Source of the DNA: Candidatus Amphrikana amoebophyrae
GTDB lineage: Bacteria > Chlamydiota > Chlamydiia > Chlamydiales > JACRBE01
Length of the DNA: 57,787 nt
Assembly: GCA_030408475.1 (NCBI GenBank)
Contig: JAUHQG010000010.1
Location: forward strand, 145,752-203,538
Reading direction: 5' to 3'
Made by a program: the position numbers and the translations under genes
Notes under the pieces: model-generated
The model's input: the letters and a program-made list of their open reading frames with translations, nothing else
Told to the model about the DNA's origin: nothing
Databases searched by the model: none
In this document: positions 49,957 through 57,781 of the stretch, one piece after another
How the letters are laid out: each line of letters starts with the position of its first letter
Numbering within the stretch: the first letter of the stretch is position 1

Positions 49957-50329
49957 TATTTTAGGAATTGGCAATGACATAATAGAAGTTGCCAGAATTA
50001 CTGAATCTATCGAAAAATTTGGCGATAAATTTCTTGACAAACTTTTTAGTAAAAAAGAGCAAGAATATTGCAAAAAGCATCGCAAGAGTGAATTGCGAGT
50101 GGCAGGACGTTTTGCAGCTAAAGAAGCGATTGCCAAAGCACTTGGCACAGGTTTTGGCGAGGAACTTTCTTGGCTAGATATTGAGATCATCAATAATGAG
50201 AAAGGGAAGCCTGAAGTGATTTTCTCATCTTCGCTAGATTCCAAATTAAACAAAACATCTCTTCAAGTATCGATCAGCCATTGTAATAGCTATGCAGCAG
50301 CAGTCGCTATCTGGAGTAAAGAAAGCTAA
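49949..50329 (+). CDS. acpS: Holo-acyl-carrier-protein synthase
   Basis: The 126-residue phosphopantetheinyl transferase activates acyl-carrier protein. It has GIGNDIIEVARI near the N-terminus with the metal-binding Asp, VAGRFAAKEAIAKALGTG with the catalytic Glu/Lys pair, and VSISHCNSYAAAVAI at the end. Length is normal for AcpS (about 125). The ATG at 49949 is chosen because it has GAGGA upstream and gives the standard N-terminus; it overlaps the PIN gene by eight bases. In C. trachomatis acpS also neighbours trxB. Confidence 0.93.
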   Translation: MSNILGIGNDIIEVARITESIEKFGDKFLDKLFSKKEQEYCKKHRKSELRVAGRFAAKEAIAKALGTGFGEELSWLDIEIINNEKGKPEVIFSSSLDSKLNKTSLQVSISHCNSYAAAVAIWSKES

Positions 50330-50342
50330 ACACAAGTTGAGC

Positions 50343-51161
50343 TTAAAAAATTGAAAATGGTAAATCGTATTTCAATTTAGCAAAAACCAAATTTTCTGGA
50401 TAATTTTTGGCATATACTCGATATCCAAATTCTATAGAAATAGTGCCCCATATATCGAATAAGTGACGATAAATAGCAGAAACATCTACATTTTGATGCC
50501 AAATCTTTGCATAACTATTGAATCGGTTAATATTGACGAAATCTTGCGAACCAAAACCAAAATAACTATCCACTAAAACAGCACATTGATTGCGATTATC
50601 ACGAGCATTAAATTCAAATGAGCCCAGACCTTTTACCCAAGGGGCACCTCGATTAGCGATTCCAACAGAAGCAACACCATAAAGGCGATAGAGCCAATAC
50701 TGAAGATTATCAAACTCTTTACCAATAGCGAGATTTGTCTCAAAGTTCACAATATTATGATATGGAGTAAAGGTGTCAGTAAGTGCATGATCAGGTACAA
50801 ACCTTATATTCAAACCCAATGCAGCGCTAATCGGGTCACCTTGAACATCATCTAAAAGAAGATACCTACCCATCACAGCCGCACTTTGAAAAGTAGCGTT
50901 GGTTTTACTTGTATTGAAAAACCCTGCTTCAATCTGAGTATCAAACTGACTCATAGTATTGAAGCCAAAATTCAAATAGAGTTCTTGATTCCAAGCGTTA
51001 TAAGAAATTGGGTTAGTCGCGCCATTCACATTGGGATAATAGGCAGCTAAATAGCTAGGGCGGAAGTGAAATTCGTATGGATAAGTAAACCAAGGTTGAA
51101 GTTCAAAAGCAGCGCCCCTAATGGAAAACAAGAGGGCAATAAAAAGCAAAATTCTTTTCAT
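50343..51161 (-). CDS. Outer-membrane-like beta-barrel protein
   Basis: The 272-residue product has a signal peptide ([19 protein letters not shown], residues 1-19) and a mature region rich in alternating aromatic and polar residues, with a C-terminal Phe, all typical of small chlamydial barrel proteins. I cannot assign a family; it may be a chlamydial conserved outer-membrane protein. Its ATG at 51161 overlaps the trxB stop as TGATG, so translation is coupled to trxB. The gene is convergent with acpS. Confidence 0.7.
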   Translation of the reverse strand: MKRILLFIALLFSIRGAAFELQPWFTYPYEFHFRPSYLAAYYPNVNGATNPISYNAWNQELYLNFGFNTMSQFDTQIEAGFFNTSKTNATFQSAAVMGRYLLLDDVQGDPISAALGLNIRFVPDHALTDTFTPYHNIVNFETNLAIGKEFDNLQYWLYRLYGVASVGIANRGAPWVKGLGSFEFNARDNRNQCAVLVDSYFGFGSQDFVNINRFNSYAKIWHQNVDVSAIYRHLFDIWGTISIEFGYRVYAKNYPENLVFAKLKYDLPFSIF

Positions 51162-52114
51162 CAACTATGCCCTTTTTCAGCGAGCCATCTTTCGGCTTCT
51201 AAAGCAGCGCGACAACCAGATCCTGCAGCAGTAACAGCTTGTCTATATTGAAAGTCGTGCACATCTCCGGCGGCAAATACACCTGCAACACTAGTTTCAG
51301 CAGAATTACTTTCGATATTGATATACCCATTATCGTGAAGCTTTAATTGATTCCCTAAGAATTTGGTATTAGGCTCATGTCCAATGGCAAAAAACAAGCC
51401 ACCCGCATTTTTCTCAACTTCTTCACCAGTTTTAATGTTTTTTATCGTAACAGATTTCACAACATTATCACCACTAACTTTAGTCACTTCGCTATCCCAA
51501 AGGATTTCAACTTTATCATGGTCAAAAGCTCTTTTAGCCATAATTTTAGAAGCGCGTAGTTCATCTCTTCTATGAACTATATAAACTTTACTAGCAAACT
51601 TAGTTAGATACATAGCTTCTTCTACAGCAGTGTCTCCGCCACCAACAACATAAAGATCTTTATCTCTAAATATGGGCATAGCTCCATCACAAACAGCGCA
51701 CGCAGTCACCCCTTTTTGCCAAAACTCCCCTTCACCAGCTCCAGGAATTTCAAGTTTTTTCGCATTAGCGCCAGTAGCAATAATAATGGTATGAGTTTTT
51801 ACCACTCGATTACTCCCTTTTACAACAAAAGGTGTTTGAGAGAGATCAACTTCGATAACATCCTCAGTTACAATTTGAGTACCAAATCGAACAGATTGCT
51901 TTCTAAAGTTATCCATAAGCTCAGGGCCGGTTACACCCTCTGGAAATCCTGGATAATTTTCTACATCAGTAGTTGTCATTAGTTGACCACCAGCAATACC
52001 AGAATAAAAACCTTCAAACATAAATGGTTTTAAATTAGCTCTAGCGCAATAAATAGCAGCGGTATGTCCAGCTGGTCCTGAACCGATAATAACAACGTTT
52101 TCGATATCACTCAT
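51161..52114 (-). CDS. trxB: Thioredoxin reductase
   Basis: The 317-residue flavoenzyme passes electrons from NADPH to thioredoxin. It has the FAD motif [10 protein letters not shown] (about residue 11), [15 protein letters not shown], the redox CAVCDG (about residue 137), the NADPH-binding [10 protein letters not shown], and the C-terminal [20 protein letters not shown]. All features are normal for bacterial TrxB. The barrel-protein gene follows it as a coupled pair. Confidence 0.96.
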   Translation of the reverse strand: MSDIENVVIIGSGPAGHTAAIYCARANLKPFMFEGFYSGIAGGQLMTTTDVENYPGFPEGVTGPELMDNFRKQSVRFGTQIVTEDVIEVDLSQTPFVVKGSNRVVKTHTIIIATGANAKKLEIPGAGEGEFWQKGVTACAVCDGAMPIFRDKDLYVVGGGDTAVEEAMYLTKFASKVYIVHRRDELRASKIMAKRAFDHDKVEILWDSEVTKVSGDNVVKSVTIKNIKTGEEVEKNAGGLFFAIGHEPNTKFLGNQLKLHDNGYINIESNSAETSVAGVFAAGDVHDFQYRQAVTAAGSGCRAALEAERWLAEKGHS

Positions 52115-52228
52115 AGTTTAACTCCATTTGGATAAGACCATAAAACTTTTTGCAAAAAAACTCAAGGATAGAGCACTATTCTTTTGCACTCGTGTACCCG
52201 AGCCACTTGCAAAATTCTTAACAAATGG

Positions 52229-52276
52229 ACGCAGCTTTTGAAATTTTTCTGATGAAAAATTCCTTCAAGCAACGTC
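52229..52276. repeat. Imperfect hairpin
   Basis: AATTTTTC (52242-52249) and GAAAAATT (52254-52261) form a perfect eight-base-pair stem around a four-base loop. Outside it, TTGAA/TTCAA and GACG/CGTC extend the pairing imperfectly out to 52229 and 52276. Confidence 0.65.
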
Positions 52277-52281
52277 AGGGG

Positions 52282-52330
52282 GGGGGAGGGAGGTGAAAAA
52301 TGCCATTGGCATTTTTCACCTCCCTCCCCC
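52282..52330. repeat. Perfect 23-base-pair G-rich hairpin with homopolymer run
   Basis: Bases 52282-52304 are the exact complement of 52308-52330, with a three-base loop (ATT). The left arm opens with a G run that is nine bases long in total (52278-52286). The arms read GGGGGAGGGAGGTGAAAAA then TGCC. The extreme G content contrasts with the AT-rich genome. It is not followed by a T run and is stronger than a usual terminator. Confidence 0.85.
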
Positions 52331-52344
52331 TTCTTTAGCTCGAG

Positions 52345-52365
52345 ATTTGATCCGAAGGATCAAAT
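52345..52365. repeat. Short perfect hairpin
   Basis: ATTTGATCC (52345-52353) pairs with GGATCAAAT (52357-52365) around the three-base loop GAA. Confidence 0.7.
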
Positions 52366-52379
52366 AAGAGATTAAGCGT

Positions 52380-52395
52380 AAAACCGTCAGGTTTT
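52380..52395. repeat. Short hairpin overlapping a stop codon
   Basis: AAAACC (52380-52385) pairs with GGTTTT (52390-52395) around GTCA. It covers the stop codon of the minus-strand gene at 52387. Confidence 0.5.
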
Positions 52396-53202
52396 GAACA
52401 ACTCATTCTCTGAATTTAGCAAGTGGCTCATAAGTACATTAATAACAAAAGCGACAACAATGACAACAGGTGCTAGATGATTGCAAGAGTGTCGCTTTAC
52501 CGCCCTTGCTACCTTTAGCTTACCTTTAGCGTGATCTATAAGCATTTGATTATGAAGATCAAGCATTGCGAGCTTTTGCGTACTCGATATGAGTAATTCT
52601 CTAGGTAAATGTTTAATGACATAAAGTTTACCCATTTTTTGAGCGCTTGCTTGAATTTTATCCAGTAGCTTAGCATCGCTTGTAAGAGCAGCACAATCTG
52701 AAATAGCGATTGCAGAGCAAGTGACTTCACCATCACCTTGCCGCACATGGCTCGAATAAAAAAGGCGAACAGAATCACCCACTATTCTCGAAAAAAAACC
52801 CCTATCTATACAAGATTGAGCGCAACCATCTAAAACAGTAATGGTATGCCCTGTACAATCTCTGGTCATACATATTGTAACTGAGTGATGAACGGGATCT
52901 TGGATTTCATCGACGTTATACAAACTAGAAATGTCACTATATTTTATAATAGCTACAATCTTTTGATTTACTCTTAAATGAGAGAGAGCCGATTCAATCT
53001 CAGCTTTATTAGATAAGATAATCGCATCAATATTTTTGAGTTGAAGGATATTTTTTAACCCTAAAAATGTGGGTGTAATGCCTTTAACTTCAGTATAAGC
53101 AGACCATCCAGCGCCTTTAAGCACTATACATGGCCCCATTTGTTCTTTTAATGAAGGGTAAGTTTTATATAATGCACTCAAAGCATCAGGCTTAATAGCC
53201 AT
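52387..53202 (-). CDS. Putative YopJ/Ulp1-like (CE clan) protein with C-terminal membrane helix
   Basis: The 271-residue protein has a possible CE-clan catalytic triad: His106 in DPVHHSVTI, Asp125 in ITVLDG, and Cys162 in QGDGEVTCSA, with Gln155 seven residues before the Cys. The His-Asp spacing of 19 equals that of YopJ (His109, Glu128); the acid-Cys spacing is 37 against 44. YopJ-type enzymes acetylate host kinases, and Ulp1-type enzymes cleave ubiquitin-like proteins. A hydrophobic helix lies near the C-terminus (about 243-260). The match is by motif only, so confidence is moderate. It would be a good effector candidate. It has no Sec signal. Confidence 0.45.
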   Translation of the reverse strand: MAIKPDALSALYKTYPSLKEQMGPCIVLKGAGWSAYTEVKGITPTFLGLKNILQLKNIDAIILSNKAEIESALSHLRVNQKIVAIIKYSDISSLYNVDEIQDPVHHSVTICMTRDCTGHTITVLDGCAQSCIDRGFFSRIVGDSVRLFYSSHVRQGDGEVTCSAIAISDCAALTSDAKLLDKIQASAQKMGKLYVIKHLPRELLISSTQKLAMLDLHNQMLIDHAKGKLKVARAVKRHSCNHLAPVVIVVAFVINVLMSHLLNSENELFKT

Positions 53203-53245
53203 ATATTTCTCCTACTGAGCAAAACTCAGGCTTTTAGTGGAGAAA

Positions 53246-53533
53246 TTACTTGAGTAAAGCCTCCACTCGTTTTTTAGTTTTGTAGTCTAGTTTTTTCAGA
53301 GCATTTGATCCTCTGGAAACTTTACCTATACTTACATGCAGCTTGTCTTTCATCTCTCTTTGAGGCATTTCATCATCAAAAATTGCCTTTAAAATCATGA
53401 GCCTTCTAGCGATATCTTCGGTTTCGCTAATAGTTAAAAACAGATCTAAGAAGATCTCCATCTCTTTTTCTGTATTGATTTTGGTTAGTATGCTTTTAAA
53501 CTTTCGCCACCAACCTTCTAACTCTGTGTTCAT
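53246..53533 (-). CDS. trpR: Trp repressor
   Basis: The 95-residue protein has the complete TrpR helix-turn-helix region: QREMKDKLHVSIGKVSRGSN and ALKKL, aligned to the E. coli [20 protein letters not shown]. Length matches chlamydial TrpR (94). With tryptophan bound, TrpR blocks transcription of target genes. The start is ATG at 53533, with AAAGGA upstream; the frame's upstream extension overlaps the operator. No trp biosynthesis gene lies in the window. The gene is divergent from potA, 139 bases away. Confidence 0.85.
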   Translation of the reverse strand: MNTELEGWWRKFKSILTKINTEKEMEIFLDLFLTISETEDIARRLMILKAIFDDEMPQREMKDKLHVSIGKVSRGSNALKKLDYKTKKRVEALLK

Positions 53534-53547
53534 TGCACCATTTTCCT

Positions 53548-53569
53548 TTGTACTAATGTATCGGTACAA
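53548..53569 (-). promoter_or_regulatory. Trp-operator-like palindrome upstream of trpR
   Basis: GTACTAATGTATCGGTAC (53550-53567) has the same size and outer GTAC...GTAC arrangement as the E. coli trp operator (GTAC-10 bases-GTAC), and TTGTAC/GTACAA flanks extend it to 22 bases. It lies just upstream of the trpR ribosome binding site. A possible promoter (TTGATT, 17 bases, TACTGT on the minus strand) lies directly before it, so TrpR may control its own gene. Confidence 0.5.
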
Positions 53570-53638
53570 GAGTACAGTAAGGCAATATATTTTATCAATC
53601 AAAATTCGATTTTTGATGAACTTTATTTCAATTCTCTC

Positions 53639-53644
53639 TATAAT
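53639..53644 (+). promoter_or_regulatory. Minus-10 box for potABCD
   Basis: A perfect TATAAT lies at 53639-53644, 29 bases before the potA start codon. No good minus-35 hexamer is at 16-18 bases; TTGATG (53613-53618) is at 20. Transcription would begin near 53651, giving a short leader. Confidence 0.45.
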
Positions 53645-53672
53645 GAGCCCATCTTATATCAAGGGACTACCT

Positions 53673-54761
53673 ATGCGCACAATCCACATAAAAGGCGTTA
53701 GTAAATCAAGAGACGGGGTAAATATACTCCACAATACTGATTTAACCATTCCAGGAGGTCAATTCTTTGCCCTCTTAGGACCAAGTGGTTGCGGCAAAAC
53801 AACCCTCCTTCGTATGATAGCTGGATTAGAAACGGTAGATAGCGGCACTATTTCAATAGGCTCAACCAATATTACCAACATTCCAGTCAATAAACGAAAA
53901 GTCAATATTGTTTTTCAAAATTACGCCCTCTTTCCCCACCTCACTGTTTTTGAAAATATTGCTTACAGTTTAGTTATTGAAAAACGACCAAAAGAAGAAA
54001 TTAGAAACCGAGTAAAAAAACTTTTAACAGCATTTGGCCTTGAGAGTCACGCGGAACGTCTTCCAAGCGAATTATCAGGTGGTCAACAGCAAAGAGTAGC
54101 ACTTGCTAGAGCTATTATTAATGAACCTGACGTACTACTATTAGACGAACCACTCTCAGCTCTTGACTATAAGCTAAGAGAGAAAATGCTCATTGAACTT
54201 ATCGATTTGCAAGACAAACTATCGACAACATTTATCTATGTTACACATGACCAATTTGAAGCTTTAACAGTCGCTGATCAACTAGCAATTATGAATGATG
54301 AGGGAGAGATTGAGCAAATTGGCACACCAGAAGAAATCTATGAGTTTCCAAAATCTTCATTTGTAGCCAAATTCGTAGGATCTACCAATACGTTTAAAGG
54401 AATACTCGACATCCAAGACGAACAAACCACTATAGACATACCCTCCTTTGGAACTGTCCATGTGAAAACACAAATTAAACCTTGGATGGAAAATGGTTGT
54501 GAAGCCACATTAAGTATTCGACCTGAAAAAATCTTTATCTCTAAATCACCTGCAGAAAATTTTTCAAATAACATAAGCGGAACAGTCGACTCAATTGTAT
54601 ATCATGGGCGGTCAACTCTATATATAGTGAGAGTAAATGATTCGATTCGAGTACAAGTTTTTGAACAAAATGAAGTTCACTTTCCTAAAGATCAAATCGA
54701 TTATGATGAAACCGTCTATTTATCTTGGCAAAAAGAAAATGTTGTCCTGTTAAACCAATAA
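53673..54761 (+). CDS. potA: Spermidine/putrescine ABC transporter ATPase
   Basis: The 362-residue ATPase energises polyamine import. It shows Walker A GPSGCGKTT (about residue 36), the Q-loop NYALFPHLTVFEN, signature LSGGQQQR, Walker B VLLLDEPLSALD and switch His in YVTHDQFEA. The C-terminal region (about 240-360) holds a TOBE domain as expected of PotA. The ATG at 53673 has AAGGGA six bases upstream and begins MRTIHIKGVSKS; the frame extends upstream but inside the trpR control region. Confidence 0.92.
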   Translation: MRTIHIKGVSKSRDGVNILHNTDLTIPGGQFFALLGPSGCGKTTLLRMIAGLETVDSGTISIGSTNITNIPVNKRKVNIVFQNYALFPHLTVFENIAYSLVIEKRPKEEIRNRVKKLLTAFGLESHAERLPSELSGGQQQRVALARAIINEPDVLLLDEPLSALDYKLREKMLIELIDLQDKLSTTFIYVTHDQFEALTVADQLAIMNDEGEIEQIGTPEEIYEFPKSSFVAKFVGSTNTFKGILDIQDEQTTIDIPSFGTVHVKTQIKPWMENGCEATLSIRPEKIFISKSPAENFSNNISGTVDSIVYHGRSTLYIVRVNDSIRVQVFEQNEVHFPKDQIDYDETVYLSWQKENVVLLNQ

Positions 54762-54771
54762 GGGGGATAAG

Positions 54772-55701
54772 ATGAGCGAAATCACTGAAACCGTTGCACT
54801 TTCCTTGAAAAGCACTACTTCAAAGTGGAAAGCATTCGTTTCTATGTTAAAGTTAGAGACCCCTTTCATAATTGGAGTTCCAGCGATAGTTTGGCAGCTT
54901 CTGTTTTTTTATATTCCTATTTTTTTCATGATCACTACAAGTTTTTTTACTTATACAGATACCGGCGCCCTCTCTTTTTCCATTGAACACTTCACTCATA
55001 TTTGGAAAACTTCATACCTTTCAACCATTGGATCTTCTCTTATATTTTCTCTTTCAACGGCCACCCTTTGCTTTGCCATTGGTTTCCCTTTAGCTCACTT
55101 TATCGCCTTTAGAGGTGGAAAGTATAAAACAATTTTCTTATTTCTATTGATTGTCCCTTTTTGGACTAACTTTCTACTCCATATTTATGCTTGGTTTTTT
55201 GTGCTTGAAAAAGAAGGCTTTTTAAATACTATTTTACTCAATTTAGGAGTGATTGATAACCCTTTGCGCATATTAAACACTCATGTGGCAACAATGATAA
55301 TGATGGTATATTATTATCTCCCTTTTATGACGCTTCCCATCTATTCATCTTTGGACAAATTTGATCACAGTTTAATTGAAGCTTCACACGATTTAGGTGC
55401 TGGTAAATTTCAAACATTTAGAAGAATATTACTCCCTATTTCAATGAACTCTATAAGAGCTGGATTTTTCCTCGTATTTATACCTGCTTTTGGAGAATTT
55501 GTGATTCCAGAACTTATGGGTGGAGATAAAGATTTCTATGTTGGTAATGTTATTGCTCAATTTATACTTGGAGATGAAACAGGACAGCTCGGTACTGCAT
55601 ATACAGTTTTAAGTATTTCCGTATTATTATTAACAATATCAGTTGCCTATCTAGGGTTTAATAAATTCGCCAAAGTACTAACTGGGAGAACAAGTCAATG
55701 A
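54772..55701 (+). CDS. potB: Spermidine/putrescine ABC transporter permease PotB
   Basis: The 309-residue membrane subunit has six hydrophobic helices (first near residue 37-58) and the EAA loop IEASHDLGAGKFQTFRRI that contacts PotA. AAGGGGGAT lies eight bases before the ATG. The N-terminal 30 residues are hydrophilic and longer than in E. coli PotB (285). The stop overlaps the potC start as ATGA. Confidence 0.9.
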   Translation: MSEITETVALSLKSTTSKWKAFVSMLKLETPFIIGVPAIVWQLLFFYIPIFFMITTSFFTYTDTGALSFSIEHFTHIWKTSYLSTIGSSLIFSLSTATLCFAIGFPLAHFIAFRGGKYKTIFLFLLIVPFWTNFLLHIYAWFFVLEKEGFLNTILLNLGVIDNPLRILNTHVATMIMMVYYYLPFMTLPIYSSLDKFDHSLIEASHDLGAGKFQTFRRILLPISMNSIRAGFFLVFIPAFGEFVIPELMGGDKDFYVGNVIAQFILGDETGQLGTAYTVLSISVLLLTISVAYLGFNKFAKVLTGRTSQ

Positions 55702-56474
55702 ATACGCTCTTTTCTTTGGGAAGAAAAACCTTTATTTTAGCCATATTTATATTCCTCTATTTACCTATAGCAGTATTGGTAGCCTTTTCATTTAATACCA
55801 AAAGCTTTCCATGTCCATTTGAGCATTTTACATTTCATTGGTATCAAGAGCTATTTAGAACTCCAGAGCTATGGGATTCTTTTTTTAATTCATTAATAGT
55901 GTCAGTCAGCTCAACAATGATTAGCATCACTCTTGGACTCATGATAATTTGTTTCCACATTTATGGCTCACGCATCAAAAAATTCATCCCCCTATTTTAT
56001 GGGAATTTAGTGATCCCAGAAACGGTACTAGCTATGGCTTTGATCTCGTTTTTTTCGTTTTGTAACATACCACTTGGCATGCACACCTTAATAGTTTCTC
56101 ATGCTGTGATAGCTTTAGGATTTGTAGTGCCTATTCTCTATGTTCGCTATCGCCACTTAGATCCAAGAATGGTAGAAGCGTCTGCCGTATTAGGAGCTAC
56201 ACCAAAGCAAACTTTTTTCAAAATCGTTTTACCTCAACTAAAACCAGCCATAATATCAGTGGGACTCTTAGTCTTTGTCATTTCATTTGATGATTTTATT
56301 TTATCCTACTTTTGCAGTGGAACTTCTTTTCAAACGCTCTCAATTTACCTAGTTTCTTCTCTGCGATACGGAATTTCTCCTGTAGTGAATGCACTATCGA
56401 CATTATTGCTACTTGGTACATGTATAGCTTTATTAATCTTTTTTTCACCTAAAGTGAAAACGAGGATCTTTTAA
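55698..56474 (+). CDS. potC: Spermidine/putrescine ABC transporter permease PotC
   Basis: The 258-residue second permease has six hydrophobic helices and the EAA loop VEASAVLGATPKQTFFKI. The length matches E. coli PotC (264). The final FISFDDFILSYF segment and the C-terminal basic end are typical. It overlaps potB by four bases and potD by one. Confidence 0.9.
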   Translation: MNTLFSLGRKTFILAIFIFLYLPIAVLVAFSFNTKSFPCPFEHFTFHWYQELFRTPELWDSFFNSLIVSVSSTMISITLGLMIICFHIYGSRIKKFIPLFYGNLVIPETVLAMALISFFSFCNIPLGMHTLIVSHAVIALGFVVPILYVRYRHLDPRMVEASAVLGATPKQTFFKIVLPQLKPAIISVGLLVFVISFDDFILSYFCSGTSFQTLSIYLVSSLRYGISPVVNALSTLLLLGTCIALLIFFSPKVKTRIF

Positions 56475-57556
56475 TGACAAAAAAAACTGCGATAAGAACT
56501 TTTGTAATATTCATTTGGGTGGCCTTATTAATGTCACTATTACATTTACCTAAACTATTCGACCAAAGCAGCGAAAGAACCCTCAACATTTTCACATGGG
56601 GAGACTATTTTGAAAGCGATGAACTCATTGAAACATTTGAAAAACGAACTGGAATAAAAATTAAATTTCACTTTTATTCCGCTAATGAAGAGTTGAGAGT
56701 TAAGCTACTTTCAAACAAAGGAAAATACGATTTAGTCATTCCGTCTGATTATGCTGTAAAACGCTTAATAAAAGAAAACGCTTTAAAACCTTTGGATCAT
56801 TCTAAACTAACATTCATGGATAAAATTTTACCCCAATTCAAAAATTTATACTATGATCCGGGTAATGTATATTCGATACCTAATACTTGGGAATCATACG
56901 GTCTTGGATATAATAAAAAGGATTTAGAGGGAAAAACAATCCTTCCCTCTTTAAGTTCTATATTCGATGAATCCGTTATAGACTATAAATTTGCTATGCC
57001 ATGTGATCCAGGAGAATCGATAATATTTGCAACGACATATTTATTTGGCCGTAAAAATAGAATCAATCAAGCCGAAGCCAAACAAGTTACACAGCTTCTT
57101 ATCCAGCAAAAAAAACACGTTGAAGCATATTCAGATTACCGATCAAAATATTTAATCCAAACGAGAAACTGCCCTATAGCCTTAGTCCGAGCATCGCTAG
57201 TTTGGCAGATAGCAAAAGAAAGCAACTACATGGGTTATATGCAACCTAAAGAGGCTACATTTGTTACTGTTGAAAACTTAGTTATCCCCAAAGAGACACT
57301 AAAAGATGATCTTATTTACGAGTTTATTAACTATCTTTACGAACCAAAAAGCCAAGCTTTGCAGGTAGGCCCTGCACCTGTATATCCCGTAATAAAAGAA
57401 GCCATGCAATATTTAACAGAAGAAGTCGATGAATATCATAAAGACTTTCAGTTTTCACTAAATAATGCAGCTAACTTTATCTTTTTCAAACGATTATTAA
57501 GCGAAGAAGAAACTCGAAATCTTTGGGTAGACGTAAAAAGCACTAGTGAATCTTAA
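56474..57556 (+). CDS. potD: Spermidine/putrescine-binding protein PotD/F
   Basis: The 360-residue substrate-binding protein has an N-terminal hydrophobic segment (about residues 8-28; signal or anchor with no lipobox), then TLNIFTWGDYF, EKRTGIKIKFHFY, YDLVIPSDYAVKRLI and SIPNTWESYGLGYN, all typical of PotD and PotF. It captures polyamines outside the inner membrane and passes them to PotBC. The gene overlaps potC by one base (TAATG). It closes the pot operon, and a structured region with hairpins follows. Confidence 0.9.
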   Translation: MTKKTAIRTFVIFIWVALLMSLLHLPKLFDQSSERTLNIFTWGDYFESDELIETFEKRTGIKIKFHFYSANEELRVKLLSNKGKYDLVIPSDYAVKRLIKENALKPLDHSKLTFMDKILPQFKNLYYDPGNVYSIPNTWESYGLGYNKKDLEGKTILPSLSSIFDESVIDYKFAMPCDPGESIIFATTYLFGRKNRINQAEAKQVTQLLIQQKKHVEAYSDYRSKYLIQTRNCPIALVRASLVWQIAKESNYMGYMQPKEATFVTVENLVIPKETLKDDLIYEFINYLYEPKSQALQVGPAPVYPVIKEAMQYLTEEVDEYHKDFQFSLNNAANFIFFKRLLSEEETRNLWVDVKSTSES

Positions 57557-57732
57557 TTTTGTCATTGACTGGCTCAATTTTTTTTGACTGGCTTATTAAT
57601 TTTTTTCCAATGCCTCTAAATATAAATAAGTGAAATGGAAACATTAAATACCAATACAATCTACCCCAAATGAGCTTGTTTAGAAAATAGGCTTTTTTAG
57701 ATGAACATCGTCTTTCCGTGATCTTTCACGAA

Positions 57733-57781
57733 AAAAATAGCAACTTACTGTACCAAACGTACAAGTTTCGTTGCTATTTTT
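57733..57781 (+). terminator. Hairpin at window end, probable terminator region
   Basis: AAAAATAGCAAC (57733-57744) is the exact complement of 57770-57781, with a smaller inner stem TGTAC/GTACA (57749-57753 with 57759-57763). The right arm ends in TTTTT. Two smaller hairpins precede it: GATG/CATC (57700-57709) and CGTGA/TCACG (57717-57730). The whole lies 150-220 bases after potD; it could end the pot transcript. Confidence 0.55.

Larger units (their letters stand above)
52115..52386. other. Gene-free region with hairpin cluster
   Basis: The 272-base gap separates trxB from the upstream minus-strand gene. From 52229 on it is packed with inverted repeats, annotated below. The remaining 52115-52228 shows nothing I can name and probably contains the trxB promoter. 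Confidence 0.6.

Noticed and set aside
49678..50253. 191-residue minus-strand frame across the PIN and acpS genes
   Set aside because: Both plus-strand genes are clear, and the antisense translation is Ser-rich and resembles no protein.
53246..53533. trp biosynthesis operon beside trpR
   Set aside because: No trpA, trpB, trpC or other trp gene was found on either side; neighbours are the YopJ-like gene and potABCD.
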